Part shown: one piece after another, positions 33,802 through 42,762 of the stretch | Layout of the letters: each line of letters starts with the position of its first letter | Numbering within the stretch: the first letter of the stretch is position 1 | DNA from: an uncultured bacterium | Lineage (GTDB): Bacteria > Patescibacteriota > Minisyncoccia > Phycocordibacterales > Phycocordibacteraceae | Length of the DNA stretch: 50,022 nt | Direction: 5' to 3' | Assembly: GCA_903994795.1 (NCBI GenBank) | Contig: CAJEYI010000004.1 | Location: forward strand, 1-50,022 | Notes under the pieces: generated by a model | Seen by the model: only the letters and a program-made list of their open reading frames with translations | What the model was told of the DNA's origin: nothing | The model's database searches: none | Position numbers and translations under genes: made by a program

Positions 33802-35625
33802 ATGGCACTACTAGACTTCTTTAATAAAAAGAATGCGGACGAAACACCTGAAATAACACCGGTACTTCCGGGTGATATATACGCACAAGGCGAGCTCGAT
33901 CTCGCTGATACTATTGCACCAGCAGCCCTGAAGGTGGGTTCGAAGGATTTGGAAATTGGCGAGAAATTCTCGCGATCTTTCTACACAATTTCATACCCTC
34001 GTTTCCTTGCTGATAGTTGGTTCATGCCAATTATAAATCTTGATAAGGTGTTTGATGTTGGAATTTTCATTCACCCTATCGATACAGGCCTCGCCCTACG
34101 GGGATTCCAGAGAAAAGTTGCAGAAGTACAAAGCCAAATCTCTGACAGGGAAGAGAAGGGTCTTGTGCGCGACCCAATGCTTGATACTGCATATCAAGAT
34201 CTTGAAAACCTTCGTGATCAGCTGCAGCAGGCTCAGGAGCACCTATTCGATGTGGGGCTCTATCTCACCATATATGGCTCATCTGCTGAAGAATTAGACA
34301 AGATCGAGGGCGACGTCCGTGGAATCCTTGACTCGAAACTTATCTATACGAAGCCTGCACTCTTTCAGCAGGAGCAAGGATTTCGCTCAACTCTGCCCCT
34401 TGCAAATGACGAACTTGAAGTTAACTCAAAACTGAACTCGGCACCCCTATCCTCAATATTCCCGTTTGTGTCATTTGACCTCACAAGTGATCGTGGAATT
34501 CTGTATGGAATTAATCGTCATAACTCTTCACTCATCCTTTTCGATCGTTTCTCCCTTGAGAACTATAACTCTGTGACCTTTGCAAAATCTGGATCTGGAA
34601 AATCATATGCAGTGAAGCTCGAAATTCTTCGATCGTTGATGTTTGATGTTGATGTGATTGTTATTGACCCCGAGAAAGAATATGAATACCTCGCTCAGGC
34701 GACCGGGGGTCGCCTGTTCAACATTTCTCTTTCTTCAGAAAACCACATTAATCCGTTCGACCTACCACCAGTGAAAGAAGATGAGGAGCCGGCAGATATT
34801 CTACGCTCAAACATTATTAATCTTGTTGGTTTGTTTAGAATTATGCTCGGTGGTCTGTCTCCCGAAGAAGACGCAATTATTGATCGTGCCATTTCTGAAA
34901 CGTATGCACTAAAAGATATCACTGGCGAGGCAGATTTTACTGGTATTGAAGCTCCACTCCTTTCTGACTTCGAGAGCGTGCTTGCGGGTATGGAGGGAAG
35001 TGAGTCACTCGTCCAACGTCTTTCGAAATATACCCATGGTACCTGGGCTGGCTTCCTTAATCAGCCAACGAATGTCGACATAAATAAGCAGTTTATAGTG
35101 TTCTCAGTCCGCGACATGGAAGACGAGCTAAAGCCGATCGCTATGTATATTGTGACGCACTTTATTTGGAATGCTATACGCCATGAACTCAAAAAACGTC
35201 TCCTTATAATTGATGAGGCGTGGTGGATGATGAAAGCTGAAGACACAGCTTCTTTCCTCTACAGTCTTGCAAAGCGTGGTCGAAAGTACTATTTGGGTGT
35301 ATCCACAATCACTCAAGATGTTGAGGACTTCTTGCGCTCTCCTTATGGAAAACCGATTCTCACAAACTCATCCATTCAGCTCCTACTCAAACAGTCACCA
35401 ACAACAATAGGTGTCCTTCAAGAAACCTTTAACCTCACCGATGAGGAAAAATATTTACTCCTAGAGTCTGGGGTAGGGGAGGGGTTATTCTTTGCCGGCC
35501 TTAAACACGTAGCTATCAAGGTTGTAGCCTCATATACTGAGGACCAGATCATCACTTCAGACCCTTCTCAACTCCTCGCTATTAAACAAGAAAAGACTCG
35601 ACACGACGGACTTGAGCAGGAATAA
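33802..35625 (+). CDS. virB4: VirB4-family type IV secretion ATPase
   Basis: A 607-residue protein. The N-domain (about 50-240) ends in PFVSFDLTSDRGILYGIN. The RecA-like ATPase domain carries Walker A AKSGSGKS (261-268), VIDPEKEYEYLAQATGGRLFNIS and Walker B RLLIIDEAWWMM, with the arginine-bearing KRGRKYYLGVSTITQDVEDFL motif. VirB4 powers assembly of, and transport through, type IV secretion systems at the inner membrane. It is complete. No VirD4 coupling protein or VirB11 accompanies it in the run, so DNA transfer to other cells is not implied. Confidence 0.92.
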   Translation: MALLDFFNKKNADETPEITPVLPGDIYAQGELDLADTIAPAALKVGSKDLEIGEKFSRSFYTISYPRFLADSWFMPIINLDKVFDVGIFIHPIDTGLALRGFQRKVAEVQSQISDREEKGLVRDPMLDTAYQDLENLRDQLQQAQEHLFDVGLYLTIYGSSAEELDKIEGDVRGILDSKLIYTKPALFQQEQGFRSTLPLANDELEVNSKLNSAPLSSIFPFVSFDLTSDRGILYGINRHNSSLILFDRFSLENYNSVTFAKSGSGKSYAVKLEILRSLMFDVDVIVIDPEKEYEYLAQATGGRLFNISLSSENHINPFDLPPVKEDEEPADILRSNIINLVGLFRIMLGGLSPEEDAIIDRAISETYALKDITGEADFTGIEAPLLSDFESVLAGMEGSESLVQRLSKYTHGTWAGFLNQPTNVDINKQFIVFSVRDMEDELKPIAMYIVTHFIWNAIRHELKKRLLIIDEAWWMMKAEDTASFLYSLAKRGRKYYLGVSTITQDVEDFLRSPYGKPILTNSSIQLLLKQSPTTIGVLQETFNLTDEEKYLLLESGVGEGLFFAGLKHVAIKVVASYTEDQIITSDPSQLLAIKQEKTRHDGLEQE

Positions 35626-35633
35626 TCTTTTGT

Positions 35634-36110
35634 ATGAGTACGCCAGAAGCAAAAAATTACACAATAAGCACGTTGCTTGCGATATTCTTTATTGGAATAG
35701 CCGTCTTCTTCGATGCCACTAAACTCCTACTCTTGCTTGTTTCTGCAGTTCCGCTTGTAGGAGCACCTATCGGACTCCTTGCTTCTTGGGTTGATTCTAT
35801 GTTTGAGTTCATACTTATTACGGTGGGCTTATATCTTGCGGGAGCATATAAAGGTCGAAATGCTATGTCCAACGGCTTAGTAACAATGGGTATGGGAATG
35901 ATAGACCTTATTCCACTTATCAACGATTTTCCGACAACGACTGGTGCCGTCATTTTCATAATTATCACATCTCGCATAGGAGATAAGGCAGAACAGTTAA
36001 AAAACACTAAACGAAATATTGTGGCTGCGCAAAAAAGGCAAGAGCAGCTGCGAAGAGAGAAACTTCAAAAAGAAGCTGCTCAACGTGCACTTCAAAGCAG
36101 ACAAGCATAG
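35634..36110 (+). CDS. Small polytopic membrane protein of the T4SS-like locus
   Basis: A 158-residue protein with several hydrophobic helices (about 10-30, 31-55, 55-70, 82-118) and a basic, helical cytosolic tail (KNTKRNIVAAQKRQEQLRREKLQKEAAQRALQS). No family recognised. Eight bases separate it from virB4, so it belongs to the same transcript. The basic tail could contact the ATPase or nucleic acid; that is inference. Confidence 0.7.
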   Translation: MSTPEAKNYTISTLLAIFFIGIAVFFDATKLLLLLVSAVPLVGAPIGLLASWVDSMFEFILITVGLYLAGAYKGRNAMSNGLVTMGMGMIDLIPLINDFPTTTGAVIFIIITSRIGDKAEQLKNTKRNIVAAQKRQEQLRREKLQKEAAQRALQSRQA

Positions 36111-36139
36111 AGTCTTGCATAACAACACACAAGGCTCTA
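36108..36139 (+). terminator. Hairpin at an operon junction
   Basis: TAGAGTCTTG (36108-36117) pairs with CAAGGCTCTA (36130-36139) at 9 of 10 positions. It begins on the stop codon of the preceding gene and lacks a T-run, so it is at best a weak terminator or an RNA processing or stability element before the next promoter. Confidence 0.45.
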
Positions 36140-36162
36140 TGCTCCCTGTTGTGTGAGGCGTG

Positions 36163-36168
36163 TATACT
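36163..36168 (+). promoter_or_regulatory. -10 box giving a leaderless start at 36175
   Basis: TATACT (36163-36168) ends 6 bases before the ATG at 36175, making a second, leaderless transcript start inside the T4SS-like run. No clear -35 box is seen. Confidence 0.45.
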
Positions 36169-36174
36169 AATAGT

Positions 36175-37167
36175 ATGAGGCGTATTTTTGTACTTATTTT
36201 CGCACTAGTCTTTCTTGTTGCTGTGCCTGCATATGCTCAGACTGATTTAACTGCAACCGGCGGACCTGACCCATTAACTTTAAGTGTGAGTCCTGATTTC
36301 CCAACACCATACCAAACAATTACTGTAACCCCATCCAGTACTGTGTTTGATATCACAAGTGCTGTTGTGACCGCAGCAGTAAATGGGAAGCAGGTATATA
36401 AAGGTACAGGAAGTACTGGTATAAATATTCAACTCGGAGGACCTGGCACCATAACGAACATTACCGTTACGGCATCTGGTGGGGGAAAGACGTACACAAA
36501 GAAGCTCACTCTTGAGCCCGCAACTGTGGCACTTGTGGTTGAGCCAGTTACCACCACACACCCTTTCTATAAAGGCGGAAGTCTTGTCGCGTCAGAAGGT
36601 CCGGTGCACATAGTCGCAATTCCTGATTTTCGTACAAGTAGTGGGACAGAAATTGATCCCTCCACACTTACGTACGACTGGTCTCTTGGGGACCAAGCAC
36701 TTGATAGTGCTTCAGGGATAGGACAAGCCGTTCTTGAGGCTACAGCTCCACAAAAATACCGAGACGCAACGCTTTCAGTTACCGTTACTAATCCCGCTAA
36801 TACAATGGTGGCGAAAGCAGAAACCACAATCTCTCCTGTTGACCCAATCACCCAAATATATAGAGATGATCCTTTATTAGGTCCTTTATATGACATCGCC
36901 CTTACTGACTCGTATACCATGTCTGGTACTGAGGACACCTACCTTGGTGTACCATATTATTTCTCAGGTTCACCTACTTTAGATTGGACGGTAAATGGCT
37001 CAGATAGTGGAACCGACCCAAATATTACTGTACGCGCAACAGGGAGTGGAGCAGGAACTGCTCAAATAGCATTCACAGCCACTAATTCTGCATTGTCACT
37101 CACAGCAAATAGTATTCTCTCAGTATTGTTTGGTCAAAATAAACCCTTGGGCATCTTAGGGCTATAA
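36175..37167 (+). CDS. Exported beta-rich (Ig-like) protein
   Basis: The 330-residue protein starts at ATG 36175 with a clean signal peptide (RRIFVLIFALVFLVAVPAYAQ). The mature part is beta-rich with repeating strand patterns (DPLTLSVSPDFPTPYQTITVTPSS, TYDWSLGDQALDSASGIGQAVLEATAPQ, LDWTVNGSDSGTDPNITVRATGSG), resembling bacterial Ig or PKD-like folds of surface proteins. No cysteine is seen. A GTG at 36160 would add five residues but overlaps the -10 box. It is probably an extracellular part of the locus. Confidence 0.72.
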   Translation: MRRIFVLIFALVFLVAVPAYAQTDLTATGGPDPLTLSVSPDFPTPYQTITVTPSSTVFDITSAVVTAAVNGKQVYKGTGSTGINIQLGGPGTITNITVTASGGGKTYTKKLTLEPATVALVVEPVTTTHPFYKGGSLVASEGPVHIVAIPDFRTSSGTEIDPSTLTYDWSLGDQALDSASGIGQAVLEATAPQKYRDATLSVTVTNPANTMVAKAETTISPVDPITQIYRDDPLLGPLYDIALTDSYTMSGTEDTYLGVPYYFSGSPTLDWTVNGSDSGTDPNITVRATGSGAGTAQIAFTATNSALSLTANSILSVLFGQNKPLGILGL

Positions 37168-37175
37168 TAATAACC

Positions 37176-38507
37176 ATGAAGCAGTTTCTCTACTTACTTT
37201 TTTTTATAACTATATTTTCACTAACTGCTTTCCATGGCAGTGCGTCAGCGGCTGCTCTTGATCCAAGCAGCGCAGCGTATAAAAATCAGACCGCTGGAAT
37301 AGATGCTGCCATAGCTCAACGTGCAACCGATGAAAATGCGCTCCTAACCTATCAAGCAAGTCTTGCAAAGGCACAGGCAGCAGGAGACACAACAACAGCA
37401 ACACTGGTGCAAACTGAAATAACCGTAGACCAAGAAGACATAGCCCTTCAAACCGATCTAATAGCGCTAGATAACGCCACAATCCAAGGCGTGCCAGCAG
37501 CTCAAGCAGCTGCTCTACAAGCGACAATAAACACCGACGCAGCAAAGAAGAATACCGACCTTGCGACCCTAAACACACTCCGCGGGAATGCAACTGCTGC
37601 TGCTCAAGCTACGGCAAATGCGACAGCACAAACAAACGCCGTCGCAGCACAATCAACGGGAACGGGAAATTTCGTTCCACTCACAAACCTTCCTGTATTT
37701 CAAACAAATCTCACTACAGCACCTACCTTTCCTGTCTTCTTTAATGATTTGTACAAATACGCCATAGGGATTGCAGCAACGCTTGCTGTGCTTCAAATAA
37801 TGTATGCAGGGGTGCTTTATATGGGAGGGGATAGTGTCACAGAAACAAAACAAGCTAAAGATAAAATCGCTACATCAATTTTAGGACTCGTATTAGTGCT
37901 TTCACCAGTAATTATTTTCAGCATTATCAATCCGAAGATTTTAAATTTGAATGTTGGACTTAGTAGCCTTAACTCCACAACAGCAACGACAGCAACAGTG
38001 ACCCCTAGCACTCCCATAACACCCGGATCAGACACTCTCGGAACACTAGCAAACGGTGCAGCACCTACATGTACCGTTCCCATAGCCGATAAACAAGTAC
38101 TAAATTCACAAAATGATCAGGCGTGTTGTTCAAAACAAGCAGGGTGCGTGTTGACTGCGGGATTAAATCCAAACTCAGCAACTGGGGTAGGACTCCAAGA
38201 TGTTTGCTCGTGTAACGTAGTGACCACTGGGAGCGTAGGAGCAGGTCTTCAATCTACGTACTATGTAATGCACAGCGCATTAACTGGAGATGTGTTGCAA
38301 CACCCAACACCATCTTCCGTATCTGCAGTAAATAATTTTTACGCTGCATGTAAGAGTGGATCAACGAGTGTTACTGTCAAAGAAAGTGGTTCTCCTGCAG
38401 CATGTAGTTCGTATGACTTGAGTCAGTACGTAGCAGCGGGCGGAAAATATATGACTGCGGACGGTGATGGTGTTATGTGCGTTACCACTCAATTAACCTG
38501 TAGTTAA
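37176..38507 (+). CDS. Pilin-like (VirB2/TrbC-type) membrane protein with Cys-rich C-terminus
   Basis: A signal peptide (1-24) is followed by an Ala/Thr/Gln-rich coiled-coil (about 30-155), then two hydrophobic helices at about 189-215 (YKYAIGIAATLAVLQIMYAGVLYMGG) and 228-252 (ATSILGLVLVLSPVIIFSIINPKIL). The GG-turn and the NPKIL ending match VirB2-like pilin candidates common in CPR genomes. The C-terminal 130 residues are exported and cysteine-rich (CCSKQAGC, DVCSC, MCVTTQLTCS), so probably disulfide-bonded. It is much larger than normal VirB2 (about 100), so it may be a pilus base component rather than the main subunit. Confidence 0.68.
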   Translation: MKQFLYLLFFITIFSLTAFHGSASAAALDPSSAAYKNQTAGIDAAIAQRATDENALLTYQASLAKAQAAGDTTTATLVQTEITVDQEDIALQTDLIALDNATIQGVPAAQAAALQATINTDAAKKNTDLATLNTLRGNATAAAQATANATAQTNAVAAQSTGTGNFVPLTNLPVFQTNLTTAPTFPVFFNDLYKYAIGIAATLAVLQIMYAGVLYMGGDSVTETKQAKDKIATSILGLVLVLSPVIIFSIINPKILNLNVGLSSLNSTTATTATVTPSTPITPGSDTLGTLANGAAPTCTVPIADKQVLNSQNDQACCSKQAGCVLTAGLNPNSATGVGLQDVCSCNVVTTGSVGAGLQSTYYVMHSALTGDVLQHPTPSSVSAVNNFYAACKSGSTSVTVKESGSPAACSSYDLSQYVAAGGKYMTADGDGVMCVTTQLTCS

Positions 38508-38509
38508 TT

Positions 38510-39763
38510 ATGAAAAATCGCGCACAAATCATTCTGTCTGTTCTAGCAATACTTATCCTTCTGGGAATTGCTGCGTACTTTATATTTAAACCCTCTGCTC
38601 ATCTAACAGTGTCGACTGGAGTTGGTTTTGGTGATACGGGCTCAGGCACTGTTACGCCCGGAAGTGTTGTTGAGCCTGGAACTGGTTCGAATAGGGCAGG
38701 GGTTGTGGTTGCGCCCAACCTCATAAAAATTACTGACGGTCCTGTTTCAGCAGGAGAAGCAGTATTTGATATTGCTCCAGCACTCATACCTTCTGCAGCA
38801 GCAACCTCCACAGCGACGTCATCTACTGCTTTTATCCCTGCTAACTACACACCTGGCGATGTGGGGGTACATTATATTGATCGCGAGAGTGGAAATGTAT
38901 ACGAATATCTCGCGCTTTCAAGAAAACTTTCTCGGATATCTAACAGAACACTTCCGGGTATCCAGGAAGCGTCGTGGCTTGCTGATGGGTCAATGGCAAT
39001 TGTGCGCTACGTTTCACAAGCAAGTGGTTCATCACACATCACAACCTATGCACTGCCTGCTACTGGCACAGGAGGGTACTTTTTCCAACAAGATTTGGAT
39101 CAAGCTACTATAATTGGCTCGAGTACCGTTTTTATTCTCGCCTCAAATTCAACCGGGTCCACAGGAAGCACTGCAAAGTCAGACGGCACAAATCCAAAAT
39201 CATTATTTGCTTCTGCGCTTTCATCAATTTTTGTGAAAGCCGGTGGAAGTAACTTCTTAGCGGTGACAAAGGCAGCGTCGGAACTTGATGGATATGCTTT
39301 CCTACTATCCAACAATGGCAACATGACTCCAATTCTAGGGCCGCTGAAAGGTCTTACAATACTGCCCAGCCCTTCAGGCAAAACAATTTTGTATAGCTAC
39401 ACAGACGGCACGGCACTCCACATGTCTGCGTTTAATATCAGTGACGGTATAGTAATAAATCTTCCTCTCGCAACCCTAGCAGAGAAGTGTGTGTGGGCAA
39501 GCAATAGCACTTCACTATATTGTGGTATTCCATCATCTTTAAATGATGCAAACATCCCTGACGACTGGTACCAAGGAACTACTTCCTTTACAGATAAAAT
39601 ATGGCGCATTGACTTGTCCACACGACTAGCCACACTTATTGTTGACCCATCACAAGGTGGAAAGGTAGATATTGATGCGGTGGATTTATCTATCGATCCA
39701 ACCTCGCAAGTGCTTGTATTTAGAAACAAAAAAGATAGCTCGCTTTGGGCGTACAGTCTTTAG
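38510..39763 (+). CDS. Anchored extracellular beta-propeller-like protein
   Basis: An N-terminal membrane helix (about 7-27, ILSVLAILILLGIAAYFIF) anchors a 390-residue external part. Repeated blade-like segments (GVHYIDRESGNVYEYLALSRKLSRISN, TILPSPSGKTILYSYTDGTALHMSAFNI, LSIDPTSQVLVFRNKKDSSLWAYSL) suggest a WD40/YVTN-type beta-propeller. A function in binding or scaffolding is inferred. It ends the T4SS-like run; the convergent yidC gene overlaps it by 4 bases. Confidence 0.7.
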   Translation: MKNRAQIILSVLAILILLGIAAYFIFKPSAHLTVSTGVGFGDTGSGTVTPGSVVEPGTGSNRAGVVVAPNLIKITDGPVSAGEAVFDIAPALIPSAAATSTATSSTAFIPANYTPGDVGVHYIDRESGNVYEYLALSRKLSRISNRTLPGIQEASWLADGSMAIVRYVSQASGSSHITTYALPATGTGGYFFQQDLDQATIIGSSTVFILASNSTGSTGSTAKSDGTNPKSLFASALSSIFVKAGGSNFLAVTKAASELDGYAFLLSNNGNMTPILGPLKGLTILPSPSGKTILYSYTDGTALHMSAFNISDGIVINLPLATLAEKCVWASNSTSLYCGIPSSLNDANIPDDWYQGTTSFTDKIWRIDLSTRLATLIVDPSQGGKVDIDAVDLSIDPTSQVLVFRNKKDSSLWAYSL

Positions 39764-40530
39764 TTTGTATCTATCGAGAACGGTTTTCGTATAATGTGCG
39801 CGAGTCCAAATTGGAAGAGCATGAAGATATTACTTGTGATGAAGTAGAGGGCGATCGCTCCAGAAGAATATCCAAGAAATGCAATAAATACAGGCAGAAT
39901 GTAGCGCATTTGCATTGTCATTGCTCGACCAAATTCTTCTTGCATAGATGCTGGTGTTCCGGGCTTTGCATTTGTCTTTACCGTTTCTTTTGATGGTACT
40001 GAGGCCGCTGGAACTGGAATACCCCAATATCCATACGCGAACTGGCTAAGTCCAGCAAGCGCTGCAAGAATTATGTTTGGACTTGAAATAACAAAGAACC
40101 CAAGAAAAAGAGGGGAGAGTACTGGTGGTACGTGTACGAACGAGTACAAAATACCTGTATTGACTACGTACAGCGCTTTGTTTCGTACAATTAGGTAGAG
40201 CGTGAAGATGACTGGAAGCTGTATGAAAAGTGTGAGAATGCTCGCAAATGGATTTACTTTGTATTCTTTGTACAGTGCAAAGGTTTCTTTTGCGAGTGTC
40301 TCACGATCGTTCTTGTATTTTTCCTGAATAGCTTTAATCTTTGGATTCAATACTTGCATTGCTTTCTGTGTATGCACCATTGAAATACTGAGAGGTAGAA
40401 TGATGAATCGCACGAGAAGCACAACTCCAACAAGCGCCAGGCCGACATCTCCATGCGGAGCAATGCCAACCAAAAAGATGAGAATGTTATAAATAGGTAC
40501 GTAGAGAATTGTGTGGAAGAAAGAAAGCAT
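39760..40530 (-). CDS. yidC: YidC/Oxa1 membrane protein insertase
   Basis: A 256-residue short-form YidC, which inserts proteins into the cytoplasmic membrane. Hydrophobic helices and the signature VVLLVRFIILPLSISMVHTQKAMQVLNPKIKAIQEKYKNDRETLAKETFALYKEYKVNPFASILTLFIQLPVIFTLYLIV are present, with the hydrophilic-groove arginine in LVRFIILP. It has no large periplasmic domain. It is the last gene of rpmH-rnpA-yidC, the standard order leftwards of dnaA. Confidence 0.95.
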   Translation of the reverse strand: MLSFFHTILYVPIYNILIFLVGIAPHGDVGLALVGVVLLVRFIILPLSISMVHTQKAMQVLNPKIKAIQEKYKNDRETLAKETFALYKEYKVNPFASILTLFIQLPVIFTLYLIVRNKALYVVNTGILYSFVHVPPVLSPLFLGFFVISSPNIILAALAGLSQFAYGYWGIPVPAASVPSKETVKTNAKPGTPASMQEEFGRAMTMQMRYILPVFIAFLGYSSGAIALYFITSNIFMLFQFGLAHIIRKPFSIDTN

Positions 40531-40544
40531 GTATAGAGAATACC

Positions 40545-40865
40545 TTAAATCTGACTTGGTTGTAAGAGTGCGTGAATTTCAGTAGTGATTTCGGAGAAGG
40601 GGAGCGCAGCTGCCCCAGGGCGTGCATATACAATTAGTGCTCTTTTATCAGTTGAAAAAGGTGCCACCACCTCACGTACGCGGCGTTTAAGTAAGTGCCG
40701 CGAGACCGAGCTTTTGGCAACTTTCTTGGACACAACGACAGCTACGCCAATACCCTTAGATGAAATAGTTATTGAAAAGTGGCTTGAAGTAAGGCGTTGT
40801 GCGGCCCGATCACTAGAAACTGCCGTAAAATCTGGCCGGGAGAGATGTATCCGGCGATTTGGCAT
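40545..40865 (-). CDS. rnpA: Ribonuclease P protein component
   Basis: The 106-residue protein carries the RNase P signature in AVVVSKKVAKSSVSRHLLKRRVREVVAPF and works with RnpB RNA to mature tRNA 5' ends. It lies 9 bases after rpmH and 14 bases before yidC, so the three genes form one operon. Confidence 0.93.
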   Translation of the reverse strand: MPNRRIHLSRPDFTAVSSDRAAQRLTSSHFSITISSKGIGVAVVVSKKVAKSSVSRHLLKRRVREVVAPFSTDKRALIVYARPGAAALPFSEITTEIHALLQPSQI

Positions 40866-40874
40866 GGTAAATGC

Positions 40875-41012
40875 TTAGACAGCAAGCTCTGCTCGACCCT
40901 TTCGGCGACGTCGGAGAAGCACCTTTCTTCCTGCTGGAGTAGCGCTACGAACCAAGAAACCGTGTGTGGTTGCTCGTTTTCGCTTCTTTGGTTGATATGT
41001 TCGCTTTGGCAT
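40875..41012 (-). CDS. rpmH: 50S ribosomal protein L34
   Basis: The 45-residue product reads [20 protein letters not shown] and ends [12 protein letters not shown], an unmistakable L34. It starts at ATG 41012 and stops at TAA 40877-40875. It heads the rpmH-rnpA-yidC operon divergent from dnaA. It is too short to be found by length-limited ORF searches. Confidence 0.96.
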   Translation of the reverse strand: MPKRTYQPKKRKRATTHGFLVRSATPAGRKVLLRRRRKGRAELAV

Positions 41013-41129
41013 AAAATATATAAACTCTTGTCCACAGGATAATAACAGGTTGCGCGAATATGTGCAAGAAATACGTGGTTTATGAAAATCCTATGCGTGT
41101 CTCAAAAAGACCGGTATACTATCCCCACT
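41013..41129. other. rpmH-dnaA intergenic region with a DnaA-box match
   Basis: TTGTCCACA (41028-41036) differs from the DnaA box TTATCCACA at one base and lies in an AT-rich stretch next to rpmH. TATACT at 41115-41120 is the probable -10 box of dnaA. It may contribute to the origin or to dnaA autoregulation. Confidence 0.5.
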
Positions 41130-42479
41130 ATGGATAGGATTGATCCGCATGAACTTTGGGAACGAACGCTGACACAGGTAGAGTTATCTGTTTCGCCTGC
41201 AAATTTCAATACGTGGTTTAAGGACAGTGCGATCATAAAAATTGAGGATGGGATTGTGTACATAGGAGTACCAAGTCAGTTCTTCCGTGATTGGTATATA
41301 AAGAAATTCAACACACTTCTCCTCAAGATTATTCGAGATATTTCATATGAGTACCGGAATATCGAATACATGATCGTAAAGGATGTGGCGCGTAAGTCGA
41401 AAGAGGTGAAGAAAGTTGCGCGCCCAACAGTAGAACTCCCGCTTGATGATTTCTATATAAATAAAAGTGACAATCTAAACCCTCGCTACACCTTTGACAC
41501 GTTTGTCGTTGGATCGTTCAATGAGATGGCATTCACCGCAGCAAAAGCGGCCATTGAGCGTCCAGGGATCACATACAACCCACTTTTCATCTACGGAGAT
41601 ACTGGGAGAGGGAAGACGCACCTTATACAGGCCATAGGAAATCAGTTTAAGAAGTTGTATCCAAATAGAAAGGTCTTTTATCTAACATCTGAGAAGTTCT
41701 CCGTGGATTATCTCGACTCCCTCCAAAACGGCACAGCGAATAGATTTAAAGACAAGTATCGCCAATATGACCTGCTCATAATGGATGATGTGCAGTTTTT
41801 AGCAAAAAAAGACAAAAGTGCTGAGGAACTCTTCCATTTGTTTAATTCTCTATATGATAACAATAAACAGATAATCTTCTCGTCTGATCGTGCACCTGTG
41901 GCAATTGCTGATATTGCTGACCGACTTAAAGGGCGCCTCTCAAGCGGAATGACTATCGATATTGGTGAGCCTGACGCAGAGTCACGAATCGCAATCGTTA
42001 GAAAAAAGGTAGCCCTTCATGGAATCACACTCACTGATGAGGTAACTGAATACATCGCAACAGCTGTTGCTGGGAGCATTCGTGAACTTGAGGGAGTAAT
42101 AAACTCAGTGGTATGCCACACCCAAATGAAAGGCATCCCGCCCGATCTTCTTGAAATAAAAGCCTCACTTCGTTCTTTCTCTCGTCCACAAAAGACCGTA
42201 TCTGTTAAACATGTCGTTTCTAAGGTTGCTGAATTTTATGGAATTGACGAAGAGAGCATATATGAAAAGACTCGCCGACGTGAAGTTGTGCGTCCTCGAC
42301 AGGTAATTATGTACATACTTCGTGAAGATTTCTCAGTATCGTACCCAACCATCGGAACGAAACTTGGTGGGCGTGATCACACAACTGTTATTCACTCATG
42401 TGAGAAAGTTAAGAGGGAGGTGGGTTCAGATACAGAACTCGCGAAAGAAATTCAAGATATTCGAAGCCTGCTTGTATAA
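41130..42479 (+). CDS. dnaA: Chromosomal replication initiator DnaA
   Basis: DnaA opens the origin and loads helicase. I choose ATG 41130 over the in-frame 41082 because the upstream part contains a TATACT -10 box (41115-41120) and the domain I homology starts at DPHELWERTLTQVEL. The protein is 449 residues: domain I (about 1-75), short domain II, AAA+ domain III with an unusual Walker A GDTGRGKTHL (usually GGVGLGKTHL) and Walker B LLIMDDVQFL, and the domain IV DNA-binding signature GGRDHTTVIHSCEKV. The short linker is typical of reduced genomes. Confidence 0.96.
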   Translation: MDRIDPHELWERTLTQVELSVSPANFNTWFKDSAIIKIEDGIVYIGVPSQFFRDWYIKKFNTLLLKIIRDISYEYRNIEYMIVKDVARKSKEVKKVARPTVELPLDDFYINKSDNLNPRYTFDTFVVGSFNEMAFTAAKAAIERPGITYNPLFIYGDTGRGKTHLIQAIGNQFKKLYPNRKVFYLTSEKFSVDYLDSLQNGTANRFKDKYRQYDLLIMDDVQFLAKKDKSAEELFHLFNSLYDNNKQIIFSSDRAPVAIADIADRLKGRLSSGMTIDIGEPDAESRIAIVRKKVALHGITLTDEVTEYIATAVAGSIRELEGVINSVVCHTQMKGIPPDLLEIKASLRSFSRPQKTVSVKHVVSKVAEFYGIDEESIYEKTRRREVVRPRQVIMYILREDFSVSYPTIGTKLGGRDHTTVIHSCEKVKREVGSDTELAKEIQDIRSLLV

Positions 42480-42762
42480 CGAAATTACTAAGTCTTGTTT
42501 TGGGTCTTTTAAAACGCAAGTGGAAAAGGTCTGTATAAGCATGTGGATAAATTGGGGGTAGTAGTGGGGAAAAAAGAATAAGCGAGGTGGACAAATCGGG
42601 GATAAAAAGTAAGTCGAAAAAGTAATCCCCAGATACCCGTCCACAAGTGGCTATTTATAAAGGGTTTTCAACAGGTTACGTAAAAGTACACAAGCTGTTA
42701 AATAACGTATATACTGTCCTTATTGAGGTTTTCCACCTATCCACACCCCTAATAATAAGCGT
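42480..42762. other. oriC: Probable replication origin oriC between dnaA and dnaN
   Basis: This 283-base gap holds a perfect DnaA box in reverse, TGTGGATAA (42542-42550), plus one- and two-mismatch copies CTATCCACA (42737-42745) and GGTGGACAA (42586-42594), and AT-rich stretches such as that around 42700. Position between dnaA and dnaN is the common bacterial origin site. An unwinding element and full box array need experimental mapping. Confidence 0.7.
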
